This document shows positions 22,964 to 30,541 of a stretch of 32,610 bases of DNA, one piece after another (position 1 is the first letter of the stretch; every line of letters starts with the position of its first letter). Under the pieces are notes generated by a model. The model did no database searches and was not told the origin of the DNA. It saw only the letters and a program-made list of their open reading frames with translations. This DNA comes from Anaerolineales bacterium (GTDB taxonomy: Bacteria > Chloroflexota > Anaerolineae > Anaerolineales > UBA11858): NCBI GenBank assembly GCA_016783125.1, contig JADHXE010000015.1, positions 1 through 32,610 of the forward strand. Reading direction: 5' to 3'. The translations under genes and the position numbers were made by a program.

Positions 22964-23755
22964 TTAGCCTCCTAAAATGACCAGCCGCCGTACGCCAAGG
23001 CGCAGGACGATTTGTCCGGCGAGGATCAGGCTTAATATCCAGAGCACCTGGTTGAGTAATGCCAGGATCATCTCAGGGCCAACCAAGACTCCGAGATAAA
23101 TTTCAATGACTGTATTGAACATATGCGGGAATGGCATCAGATAGCTGATGCGCAGCACCCATTCTGGGAAGAAACGCAGGGGCATCAAGAAGCCTGAGAA
23201 GAACCAGGATAGCACGAAGAAGAAGCGCAAGATGCCGCGGGCGTTAGGTGTCCAGAAGGAGGTCAGGTTGATCAAGAATCGCCACGAGAAACTGACCAGC
23301 CAACCGAGCACTAAGCTTACTGCTACGGCGATGATTTGGGCGGCTCCCCGCGGCCAAACCAGGTCGAAGATGAAGGCGTAGCCGATCATAACAATGATGC
23401 CACGCAGTAGGAAGTTGACCGCAGCGCGCCCTAAATCTTGGGCCATCCAGAAGCTGAAGTAATTCATCGGCTTGAGTAAATCGGAGGCGATATCCCCGGT
23501 GTAGACGGTGTTCATCAGCTCGAACCAGGAGAACATGCATAAATAGCCTATCAGCGCCTGTCCCAGGGCGGCGTAGGTGATGGCTCCCTGCAGGGTGATG
23601 CCTTCGACTTCGGTCTGTAAATCGTACAAAGCTACAAAGATCGCCGCCCGCAGAATGCCGAAGAAGAAATTCGTCACCAGACCAGCTACGGTGGCAGCCC
23701 GGTAAGTCAGGTGACGCTGGAAGGAGATTTTGGTCAGTTCCCAGAAGAGGCGCAT
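22964..23755 (-). CDS. ABC-2 type permease (PF06182-like), subunit 2
   Basis: A 263-residue membrane protein, first gene of the exporter operon, with about six hydrophobic segments (around 20-45, 55-80, 112-130, 138-160, 175-198, 230-255). DIASDLLKPMNYFSFWMAQD (88-107) matches the position of the LLRPLNI loop of its partner, so the two are paralogous half-transporters. The start ATG at 23755 has only a weak ribosome site. The upstream region is filled with heptamer repeats and a mobile element, so the operon promoter is not evident. Confidence 0.88.
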   Translation of the reverse strand: MRLFWELTKISFQRHLTYRAATVAGLVTNFFFGILRAAIFVALYDLQTEVEGITLQGAITYAALGQALIGYLCMFSWFELMNTVYTGDIASDLLKPMNYFSFWMAQDLGRAAVNFLLRGIIVMIGYAFIFDLVWPRGAAQIIAVAVSLVLGWLVSFSWRFLINLTSFWTPNARGILRFFFVLSWFFSGFLMPLRFFPEWVLRISYLMPFPHMFNTVIEIYLGVLVGPEMILALLNQVLWILSLILAGQIVLRLGVRRLVILGG

Positions 23756-23760
23756 GGGTC

Positions 23761-24029
23761 AGTGGACAGGAATCAGTGAACAGTCAGGGCTGTTCAATTC
23801 TAAAACCAATATTGCTTACGAGACTTCGGAAGTCTCCCGGCAAGCATTTCGTGGGCAAAATCAGCTTGATATCACGTCAAGCTCACTCCAGTAGAACACT
23901 TTTGAGACTTCCGAAGTCTGGTCTGCCTAGAATTGAACAGCCCTGAGTAAACAGTAAACAGTTTGCAGTAAACAGTGTGCAGTGAACAGTAACTGGTGAA
24001 CAGTTACCAGTGAACGGTAGCCAGTTGCG
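23761..24029. repeat. Heptamer tandem array (AGTRAAC)n, interrupted by a MITE
   Basis: From 23946 to 24029 the sequence can be cut into 12 consecutive heptamers: AGTAAAC, AGTAAAC, AGTTTGC, AGTAAAC, AGTGTGC, AGTGAAC and six more diverged ones ending AGTTGCG. The register continues to the left of the mobile element (AGTGGAC, AGGAATC, AGTGAAC at 23761-23781). Such short tandem repetitive repeats are known from cyanobacteria and other phyla. It fills the region just upstream of the exporter operon. Confidence 0.75.
23785..23945. mobile_element. 161-bp MITE-like element, same family as 19306-19461
   Basis: CAGGGCTGTTCAATTCTA (23785-23802) is inverted at 23928-23945 (18 bp, perfect). AGTGAACAGT (23775-23784) and AGTAAACAGT (23946-23955) flank it, 9 of 10 identical, though the heptamer context makes that duplication ambiguous. 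Inside lie two copies of the REP-like AGACTTCSGAAGTCT palindrome (23821-23835 and 23905-23919). The interior shares little else with the copy in the CRISPR array; only the ends match. Confidence 0.75.
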
Positions 24030-24347
24030 GAAGCTGTATTTTACCGTAACTGTGATATCACGGATGCGCAGCACGCCTACGCCTACGGCGAACACGGATT
24101 TTTTATATGTTTTCATCCGTGTTTGCCAAATGCACGCATAGCGTCCGTCAAATCCGTGTCCAAAAAATGTTACTTTATGTCCGTTTTGTGTATATTCTTG
24201 AAGGGCTGATCAATCACGGTTGCTTTTCCATCAAGAATCGAAGAAAGCAAGAAGAAATTCCCGCATACCTGCGTTCCTGCTTTCCTCATATGTTACAAAT
24301 TCGACTGGACTGGGGAATGATAGCTGCGACCAGCGGCCAATTACTCC
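24030..24347. other. Intergenic region with a dispersed repeat, no gene
   Basis: 24057-24161 is rich in CACGGAT/ATCCGTG units and includes a 47-base block (24115-24161) that is a diverged copy of 3836-3882. Beyond it I see no gene or clear terminator. The last bases begin a TACTCCC heptamer run that enters the 3' end of the following lyase gene. Confidence 0.55.
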
Positions 24348-24369
24348 CTACTCCATACTCCCTACTACC
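24342..24369. repeat. Four TACTCCC-type heptamers across the stop codon of the lyase gene
   Basis: TACTCCC (24342-24348), TACTCCA, TACTCCC, TACTACC (to 24369) run in tandem. The lyase stop codon (24348-24350) lies in the first units, so the C-terminal residues ending VVGSME are encoded by a simple repeat that has replaced or extended the original end. Confidence 0.65.
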
Positions 24370-25871
24370 TCCTCCACCTCATCCAAAATCTCCCCCGACT
24401 CGACCAGTGCTTTCATCACATTATGATCCGGATACAAAGGCCGATCCTCATCGAGATATTCCACGTGCTCCCGGACGACTGCTTTAGCCGCCTGAACACC
24501 TTTTCCGGGCGTGAAATCGCGGAAATCCAAACCCTGCGCCGCGCCCATAAATTCGATGCCTAAAATTCCGTAGGCATTATCCAATATCTGGCCGTTCTTG
24601 ATAGCGGTATTCATGCCCATAGAGACGAAGTCTTCCTGGTCAGCCGCGGCGGGGATCGACAGGATGCTGGCCGGAGCCGACAGGATGCGCTGCTCCGTGA
24701 TCAGCATATCGGCGGTGTACTGGCTGAGCATCATCCCCGACATCATCCCAGCCCCCTTGGTCAGGAAGGGCGGCAGGCCCACGCTCAGGGCGGGATTGGT
24801 CAAGCGGTTGAAGCGCCGCTCGGAGAGCACGCATACCATCGTGATCGCCGCGCCCGCCATATCCATGGGCAGGCTGACCGGTGAACCCTGGAAGTTGGCC
24901 CCGGTGAGCGTCAGTTGATACTCTGGGAAGAAGATCGGATTGTCGCCGATGCCGTTGAGTTCGATCTCCACCTGGCTGCGGGCGTAGGCGATGGCGTCGA
25001 TAGCCGCGCCGATGACCTGAGGGGTAGAGCGCATCGAGTAGGCGTCCTGCACTTTGACCTTCATCTTACCGGTGACCAGGTCGCTGCCCTCGACGAGTTT
25101 GTTCAAGTTATTCGCAGTCCGCACTGCGCCGCTGAAACCGCGCACTTTGTGCAGACGCACATCATAGGGCTTCATGTTAGCCAGCAGCGCTTCCAGGGTC
25201 ATGGCGCATGCGATCTGGGCTTGCTTGATCCAGCGTTCCATCTCATAGATATGAATGGCCGACATCGCCGTGAGCAAGTTAGAGCCATTGATCGTCGCCA
25301 ATCCATCGCGTGCTTTGAGCCCGGGGATGGGGATACCAGCCCGATCCATGGCCTCTTTGCCAGATAAGAGCTCGCCTTCGTAGAAAGCCTCGCCTTCGCC
25401 CATCAGCAGCAGGGCAATCTGCGACATGGGGGCCAGATCGCCGCAGGCCCCTACTGACCCCTTCTGGCAGATCGCTGGGGTGAGTCCTTTGTTGAGCATA
25501 TCTATCAACGTCAAAGTGATTTCCGGGCGGCAGCCAGATTTCCCATGCGCGTGCACATTGATGCGTCCCGCAATCGCCGCCCGGACATATTCAATCGGCG
25601 CGGGCTCCCCGATCCCCGCGGCGTGGTTGTAAATCAGGTATCTCTGAAATTGTTTGGTCTGCTCGTCGGTCAAGACCACTTCCGAAAACTCCCCGATGCC
25701 GGTATTGACGCCATACATAATCTCCCCCGCTACGATCTTCTCCTCCAGCATGGCGCGGCATACTTTGATGCGTTCGAGCGCCCCAGGGTGCAGTTCCACC
25801 TTTTCGCCATGCCGGGCGATGCGCACCAGCTTCTCAACGGTCAGCCCAGAGCCATCCAGAACAACGGTCAT
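24348..25871 (-). CDS. Histidine/aromatic amino acid ammonia-lyase with Ala-Cys-Gly MIO triad
   Basis: A 507-residue MIO-type lyase. It keeps HAL landmarks at canonical numbers: Tyr53 in IMYGVNTG, His83 in YNHAAGIGEP, Asn195 in INGSN, and Arg281 in YSMRSTPQV. The MIO-forming tripeptide, usually Ala142-Ser143-Gly144, is Ala-Cys-Gly here (GSVGACGDLAP; codon TGC). In place of the usual HAL Q-E-D-H-V-S-M it has QEDFVSM (412-418), so the substrate may not be histidine. Known HAL deaminates L-histidine to urocanate; an engineered S143C HAL is recalled to be active, so Cys may still mature to MIO. The other hut genes are absent nearby. The gene lies 96 bases after an Mth938-like gene in a possible operon with a deiminase-family gene. 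Lyase or aminomutase activity on another amino acid is possible. Confidence 0.85.
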   Translation of the reverse strand: MTVVLDGSGLTVEKLVRIARHGEKVELHPGALERIKVCRAMLEEKIVAGEIMYGVNTGIGEFSEVVLTDEQTKQFQRYLIYNHAAGIGEPAPIEYVRAAIAGRINVHAHGKSGCRPEITLTLIDMLNKGLTPAICQKGSVGACGDLAPMSQIALLLMGEGEAFYEGELLSGKEAMDRAGIPIPGLKARDGLATINGSNLLTAMSAIHIYEMERWIKQAQIACAMTLEALLANMKPYDVRLHKVRGFSGAVRTANNLNKLVEGSDLVTGKMKVKVQDAYSMRSTPQVIGAAIDAIAYARSQVEIELNGIGDNPIFFPEYQLTLTGANFQGSPVSLPMDMAGAAITMVCVLSERRFNRLTNPALSVGLPPFLTKGAGMMSGMMLSQYTADMLITEQRILSAPASILSIPAAADQEDFVSMGMNTAIKNGQILDNAYGILGIEFMGAAQGLDFRDFTPGKGVQAAKAVVREHVEYLDEDRPLYPDHNVMKALVESGEILDEVEEVVGSME

Positions 25872-25967
25872 TTTTCTCTCTCCTTATGAAGTTTGTGGTT
25901 ATGCTATGCAGCTTGAATTATTACAGAAACTTTTTCCCCTTGCAAGTGGCGGTTGTCACACCATGGG

Positions 25968-26318
25968 TCAACATGTCAGATGGATTGCCAAAGCGACATT
26001 GCTCACTTCGCGGATTTCGTTATAACGCAAGCAGGCCTCTTGGGATTCTAATTTGATGATATGGATATTTGCTTTTTTTAGGGGGACGAGTGTCTTTCTA
26101 GGGACGCGCATGCGCCCATTGGCCCCCGTGCCGATGATCAGAACCTGGGGAGGTGTGGTCAGCACCTCTTGGAGATCTACTACGCTCAGAGAGTGTCCCT
26201 GCTCCCGCCACCAGTTGGATATGACTCTGTCCGGGAGGACGATCACATCTTTGGTGTAGCTTTGCCCGTCGATGCTGATTTGACCGAATTGATACGAGTC
26301 GATCTTGGGTGGAGACAT
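25968..26318 (-). CDS. Mth938-domain (NDUFAF3-like) protein
   Basis: A 116-residue protein. YQFGQISIDGQSYTKDVIVL, then PDRVISNWWREQGHSLSVVDL, and QVLIIGTGANGRMRVP, then EACLRYNEI and ALAIHLTC at the end, reproduce the Mth938 domain pattern (D-V-I-x-L-P; V-L-I-I-G-T-G-x-x-G; L-H-L-T-C). The domain is small and single; its biochemical role in bacteria is not known, while the eukaryotic relative NDUFAF3 helps assemble respiratory complex I. The ATG at 26318 is chosen by the family length; 35 residues of an upstream frame are unsupported. It starts 17 bases after the deiminase-family gene, likely in one operon. Confidence 0.82.
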   Translation of the reverse strand: MSPPKIDSYQFGQISIDGQSYTKDVIVLPDRVISNWWREQGHSLSVVDLQEVLTTPPQVLIIGTGANGRMRVPRKTLVPLKKANIHIIKLESQEACLRYNEIREVSNVALAIHLTC

Positions 26319-26335
26319 GATTGGGATATTGGATA

Positions 26336-27286
26336 TTAGGTATTCGAGCGTTCCAAGATACCTGATAAGCAGCCAATCCCGCCCGCGGCTTTGGTCAACT
26401 CGCTGATGTCGACAGTGTTGCACTTGACCCCAAGAGATTCGTAGAAATTCTGCGAGTTGGGGTTCCCCGCCGCCATCAAGATTTCCCGCGGTCCCAGGGT
26501 GACGAAGTTGAAAGCGCTGCCATTGGTTGCTTCGGCTTCACCGGGGACGAAGTGAACTTCATAACCGCGGCCCCGCAGGGCGTCCACCGCCGACCAGGCC
26601 AGGCGGTACGGCCAGGCTACCGCCAGGTCTTTGTCAAGGAAGCGTAGGATACCCATCAAGTGCATCGTACCGATGGGTAAATCCACCACGATGGTTTCGA
26701 CGCCCATCTCGTTGAGCGCCGCGCTGACTTGGGCCGCGCCCTCAGCGTTAGTACGCAGCCCGCGCCCAATCAGCACAGTCTGTGGATCGATCCACAGGGC
26801 ATCGGCGCCCTCGAAGGTGGCTTTGCCCCGCAGCGTGCGCACGATGGGGATTCCCAGATCAGCCAATCGCCGGGCGATCCAGCGCTCCTCGCCAGCGCGC
26901 ACCGTCGAGGCCGCCCGCCCCAGGATGGCCCCCTCGGGGGTCATGACGAACAGGTCGGCGCAGAACATCTGGTTTGGGGTGGGGGTTTGATCTGGCTCGA
27001 CGTAATGCACTGCCACCCCCGCATCACGATAAGCCTGCGCTATCGCGGCATGTTGTTCGCGCCCTAATTCCAGATCGGGCTTATCCAGCATTTGAACCGC
27101 ATCGGGTTCTGAGATACGCTCCCACTCTTCCCCTGGCTGGTGGAGCAGCACGGCTTTGAGTTCACCCCATTCGCTGTTGACGCCGGAGGCGCTCCATATC
27201 GAGCCGATCTCCTCCTCATGAGTTTGTGTTCTGGGCGACCAGTTCTCTCCGCCGTAAGCGGCTGTCTGGATATTTTTTTTCATCAT
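26336..27286 (-). CDS. Arginine-deiminase/dimethylargininase-family (guanidino-modifying) protein
   Basis: A 316-residue member of the guanidine-modifying superfamily (arginine deiminase, dimethylarginine hydrolase, amidinotransferase). FCADLFVMTPEGAILGR (about 108-124), FEGADALWID (the E-G-x-D substrate motif), MHLMGILRFLD (catalytic His) and GGIGCLSGIL (nucleophilic Cys, near residue 309) are visible in the usual order. Which reaction it runs (deimination of arginine, dimethylarginine hydrolysis, or transfer) cannot be settled. Two ATGs (27286, 27283) are possible and the ribosome site is weak. It heads a minus-strand unit with the Mth938-like and lyase genes. Confidence 0.82.
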   Translation of the reverse strand: MMKKNIQTAAYGGENWSPRTQTHEEEIGSIWSASGVNSEWGELKAVLLHQPGEEWERISEPDAVQMLDKPDLELGREQHAAIAQAYRDAGVAVHYVEPDQTPTPNQMFCADLFVMTPEGAILGRAASTVRAGEERWIARRLADLGIPIVRTLRGKATFEGADALWIDPQTVLIGRGLRTNAEGAAQVSAALNEMGVETIVVDLPIGTMHLMGILRFLDKDLAVAWPYRLAWSAVDALRGRGYEVHFVPGEAEATNGSAFNFVTLGPREILMAAGNPNSQNFYESLGVKCNTVDISELTKAAGGIGCLSGILERSNT

Positions 27287-27304
27287 ATTTCACTGATTAG
27301 GGTG

Positions 27305-27760
27305 TCAGGGGATCATGCTTTCACCGTAGATTTCTTTCTCTTTTTGCTTCCGGAACATTACGGCTTTTTTCTTGGCTTCATCTTCGCCATATTTTTCAAC
27401 GGAGAAAGAAGTGTTCTTCCTCTTACCGGGGATAGGGCTCCACGTTACAGCGTACACTGGGGTGAAGTTTGGTTTTGGGTTTCCGTCAGTGTCGGTAGCC
27501 CCAGTCCATTTCATTATTCTTCTCACCCCGGTAATGCCGAAGTCGCTATCTGGTTTCGAGAGCACCATTCGTTCGGTACGCGGCTTGCCTAATTCGATCT
27601 CTTTTTCATTGCGCCATTGGATAGCCTCCAGTAATGCATCTTCTGTTCCTCCCCAGACTGTGTCGCCGAAATATTTTCTGTGTTCTTTTCCTCTGAACTT
27701 TACTCGTACGTACCACCCTGTATTCTTTTTGTAATCCATGCGAGTGATACTCTTATACAT
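27305..27760 (-). CDS. Two AP2-like DNA-binding domains, small protein of unknown function
   Basis: A 151-residue basic protein. YKKNTGWYVRVKFRGKEHRK, then YFGDTVWGGTEDALLEAIQW (10-49), has the GW-V-R-----K-F-D---GG---AL--A--W pattern of an AP2/ERF-type domain. A second, looser copy spans about 77-140 (ITGVRRIMKW, then VYAVTWSPIPGKRKNTSFSV and DEAKKKAVMFRK). AP2 domains bind DNA; in bacteria they usually accompany homing endonucleases or integrases, but no nuclease motif is seen here, so a free-standing DNA-binding protein is inferred. AAGGAG lies 9 bases before the ATG. It follows the dnaJ gene with a terminator between and ends 18 bases upstream of the deiminase-family gene, so co-transcription with that operon is possible. 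Confidence 0.6.
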   Translation of the reverse strand: MYKSITRMDYKKNTGWYVRVKFRGKEHRKYFGDTVWGGTEDALLEAIQWRNEKEIELGKPRTERMVLSKPDSDFGITGVRRIMKWTGATDTDGNPKPNFTPVYAVTWSPIPGKRKNTSFSVEKYGEDEAKKKAVMFRKQKEKEIYGESMIP

Positions 27761-27788
27761 TTATTCATGCTCCTTCTAAACAGATTGT

Positions 27789-27841
27789 CCCGAAAAAAGG
27801 GTGTGTGCAGGGCCCCCCCCTGCACACACCCTTTTTTCGGG
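27789..27841. terminator. 24-bp perfect hairpin terminator after dnaJ (GGGTGTGTGC core)
   Basis: Arms 27789-27812 and 27818-27841 pair perfectly around C5. A6/T6 next to CCCG/CGGG gives a U run in both directions. It starts 23 bases past the dnaJ stop in the direction of transcription. Confidence 0.8.
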
Positions 27842-27864
27842 GACTTCCCATTCTCTACGGTTGA

Positions 27865-28836
27865 TTACCGTCGTCGTATATCGTGTAGCTGCTTGAATAA
27901 TTCCTTCTCTTTAGCGCTCAACTTCTTGGGCAGCAGCACATTTACCTTCACAAGCAGATCGCCAACTTTCTTGGGGTCGCGAGCGTTTGGCATCCCCAGG
28001 CCGCGCAAACGGAAGGTTTTGCCGTTCTCAGTTTCGGGCGGGATGGTCAGCTTGATGCGCTGATCGATGGCTGCCGCTTCCACTTCTCCGCCTAGCACTA
28101 AATCATAAAGACCAACAGGCACATTCGTGCGCAGGTTATCACCATCGCGTTTGAAGAGCGGATGGGGTAGCACTTTGACTTTCAAGAACAGATCGCCGGA
28201 CTGACCTCCCATGGCACCGCGCTGACCCTGACCCCGTAAACGCACTTTCGAACCAGTCTTCACGCCTGGGGGTATCGATGCTTCGATTTTGCGGCCATCC
28301 TCCCACTGAAGGAGCCGGGATGCGCCGCGGTGGGCTTCTTCTAAAGTGATTTCTACGGTGTGCTCAGCATCCTGTCCGCGTTGGGAGCGGCGCACCCGCC
28401 TTTGACCAAAGTCGATACCGCCGCCGCGACCAGCGCCGCCAAACAGGGTTTCGAAGAAATCGGAGAAGCCGCCCATGCCCCCGATACCGCCAAAGATTTG
28501 CTCCAGTTCTTCCTGCGACATAGTGCGTGTATTAAAACCGCCGGCGCCTTGCCTCTGCCAGGGGTCCCAGTTGAAATCTTCAGGCCGACCGCCAGCGCGT
28601 CCATATTGCTGCCAGTGTGCGCCGAACTGGTCGTACTTCTGGCGCTTGTCCGGGTCGGAGAGCACCTCGTTGGCTTCGTTGATCTCTTTGAATTTCTCTT
28701 CGGCTGCTTTCGCATTATCGCCCTTGTTCATGTCAGGGTGATATTTGCGAGCCAAATTACGGAAAGCCTTTTTGATCTCGTCTTGCGAAGCGTTCCTATC
28801 GACACCGATGGTTTTGTAGTAGTCTTTGTAGTTCAT
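27865..28836 (-). CDS. DnaJ/CbpA-type J-domain co-chaperone
   Basis: A 323-residue Hsp40 of the class II (CbpA-like) kind. The J domain [20 protein letters not shown] (1-20) holds the His33-Pro34-Asp35 tripeptide in ARKYHPDMN, which stimulates the ATPase of DnaK. A Gly/Phe-rich region follows (about 90-150, with GGIGGMGGF and FGGAGRGGG), then two beta-barrel substrate-binding domains beginning at [13 protein letters not shown] (about 158). There is no CxxCxGxG zinc finger, which separates it from class I DnaJ. The terminator at 27789 closes the gene. No dnaK or grpE is next to it. Confidence 0.92.
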   Translation of the reverse strand: MNYKDYYKTIGVDRNASQDEIKKAFRNLARKYHPDMNKGDNAKAAEEKFKEINEANEVLSDPDKRQKYDQFGAHWQQYGRAGGRPEDFNWDPWQRQGAGGFNTRTMSQEELEQIFGGIGGMGGFSDFFETLFGGAGRGGGIDFGQRRVRRSQRGQDAEHTVEITLEEAHRGASRLLQWEDGRKIEASIPPGVKTGSKVRLRGQGQRGAMGGQSGDLFLKVKVLPHPLFKRDGDNLRTNVPVGLYDLVLGGEVEAAAIDQRIKLTIPPETENGKTFRLRGLGMPNARDPKKVGDLLVKVNVLLPKKLSAKEKELFKQLHDIRRR

Positions 28837-28920
28837 AGCATTCAGTCAACAGAGTATATCACTAACTAGCTGCCTGACGCTTTCGGGCAAGCTAAATGCC
28901 TGCACTTCAGGTAGTTTGTC

Positions 28921-28953
28921 AGAAGCTAAACTTCTCACAGAAGTTTAGCTTCT
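28921..28953. repeat. 15-bp perfect hairpin upstream of dnaJ
   Basis: AGAAGCTAAACTTCT (28921-28935), loop CAC, AGAAGTTTAGCTTCT (28939-28953). On the plus strand it is followed by a T-rich run. It resembles the hairpin at 15505-15537. Confidence 0.65.
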
Positions 28954-28991
28954 TTTCTTCTTTTCTGGCGAAACCACCGACTGATTTTTAC

Positions 28992-29033
28992 AAGGAAACC
29001 AGGAATCTTGTCTCCTGCGTTCCTGGTTTCCTT
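28992..29033 (-). terminator. 14-bp hairpin after tex
   Basis: AAGGAAACCAGGAA (28992-29005) and TTCCTGGTTTCCTT (29020-29033) form a perfect stem 7 bases past the tex stop on the minus strand, with a 14-base loop. The minus-strand side continues with GTAAAAA rather than a T run, so it is a terminator-like 3' structure rather than a textbook terminator. Confidence 0.55.
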
Positions 29034-29040
29034 ATATAGA

Positions 29041-30461
29041 TTATGCCGTCCAGCCCAGGCTGATGCGCCCGCGTTCGGGTTCCACTTTGCGGATAATCAC
29101 ATCGACCACATCGCCGACGCCCGGTTTTTCCCCGCGTGGGATTTGGCTGCGATGCAGCAGACCGTCCTGTTTGACGCCGATGTCGATGAAAGCGCCGAAG
29201 TCAACCACGTTGCGAACAGTGCCCTGCAAGCGAATTCCGATGACCAGGTCTTCCATTTTGAGCACATCGCTGCGCAGGACCGGTTTGGGCAGGTCTTCAC
29301 GGGGATCGCGGCCAGGGCGGATGAGCTGCTCGAAAATGTCTTCCAGGGTGGGGACGCCGGTATCTAGCTCGGCGGCTAACGCTTCGAGGGGCAGGTCTGA
29401 CTGGAGCTCCGTTAGGGCTGATTCGCGCTCCTCGAACATGGCACTCACCCCCTGGTTCACGCGCTGCAGCACCGCCTCGGCGATGGGGTAGCTCTCCGGG
29501 TGAATGGCCGACGCGTCCAACGGGTTATCCCCATCGCGAATGCGCAAAAATCCAGCCGCTTGCTCGAAGGTTTTAGGCCCCATGCCAGGGACATCCCGCT
29601 CAGGCTGCGGCGCACATCGCGCTCGATGGCCGGTAGCAGCAGACGATTAGCGGCCTCTTCGATGGTCAGCTCCATTTGGGCTTTCAATGGCGATCTTCGA
29701 TGGGGCCGGAAACGGTCTTCAATAGCGCTGCGCCAGTCGCGTTCGGGGATAGAGACGCCCACGCGCAGTATTTTCTCGCGTTCGGCGCGGTTGATGGCCA
29801 GGATTTGGTGAGGCCGCAAACGGTCGACGCGGAAATCGAAATCGTAATAGGTTTCGTAGACGCCGCGTTCATCCTCGGCGCTGTCGATCTTTTTGGTATG
29901 CTGCTGCCCCCATTGCATTGCTTTCTGGCGGGTTGCCTGGCGGACTTCGGGGTTGTCGCTGATGGCTTCGGCAACGATGTCGCGCGCTCCGGCCAAAGCC
30001 ACTTCGTCATTGGGGACTTCTTCGTTGATGAAGGGGGCTGCCAGGTCTTTGGGTGATTCGTTGCTGAGAACTTGCGCCAGGATCAGATCAGCCAGGCCTT
30101 GAAGCCCCTTCTCTTTTGCGACAGCAGCTCGGGTTACCCGTTTGGGTTTGTAAGGCCGGTAGAGATCCTCCAGCGCGGTGCGCGTCTCGACTTTCTGGAT
30201 CGCATCGTTCAATTCCGGCGTCAGCGCGCCTTGTTCCGTGATGGTTTTGAGCACAGTCTGGCGGCGTTCGTCGAGGGCGCGCAGTTGTTTTAGGTTTTCT
30301 TCGATTTGACGGATCTGTTCTTCGTCGAGTCCCCCGGTGACTTCTTTACGATAGCGGGCGATGAAAGGGAGCGTGTTTTCGGCGTCGAGCAGTTCGACCG
30401 TCGCTGCGACTTGTTCGGTGCTGATCTGAAGTTTTTGGGCAATTTTTTTAATGTGAGTCAT
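29041..30461 (-). pseudogene. tex: tex (transcription accessory protein), internally deleted and frameshifted
   Basis: Tex is a nucleic-acid-binding S1-domain protein of about 720-780 residues. From the ATG at 30461 (GGGAG 9 bases upstream) the N-terminal domain reads normally (MTHIKKIAQKLQIS...) to about residue 288, LPAIERDVRRSLS. The frame then runs into unrelated residues and stops at 29457. In another frame, from about 29600, the sequence resumes as DVPGMGPKTFEQAAGFLRI (helix-hairpin-helix) and continues through the S1 domain (GTVRNVVDFGAFIDIGVKQD, then GLLHRSQIP) to a stop at 29041. The YqgF-like domain and the first helix-hairpin-helix, roughly 200-270 residues, are missing. A simple sequencing frameshift cannot restore them. 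It could be a real deletion or an assembly collapse. Confidence 0.85.
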
Positions 30462-30472
30462 GGGGGATTCTC

Positions 30473-30525
30473 CCGAAAAAAGGGTATGCGCAGGAGCTAC
30501 TCCCCTGCGCATACCCTTTTTTCGG
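30473..30525. terminator. 22-bp perfect hairpin terminator (GGGTATGCGC core)
   Basis: Arms 30473-30494 and 30504-30525 pair perfectly, with A6/T6 tracts. It lies 16 bases past the stop of the second regulator gene and partly overlaps the tex ribosome-site region, so it separates the regulator operon from tex. Confidence 0.8.
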
Positions 30526-30541
30526 TTCAATTTGTTCTGCT

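Noticed and set aside
29457-30461. Programmed frameshift in tex
   Set aside because: A frameshift would join the two parts but not supply the missing YqgF-like domain of 200 or more residues; a deletion or assembly collapse is needed.
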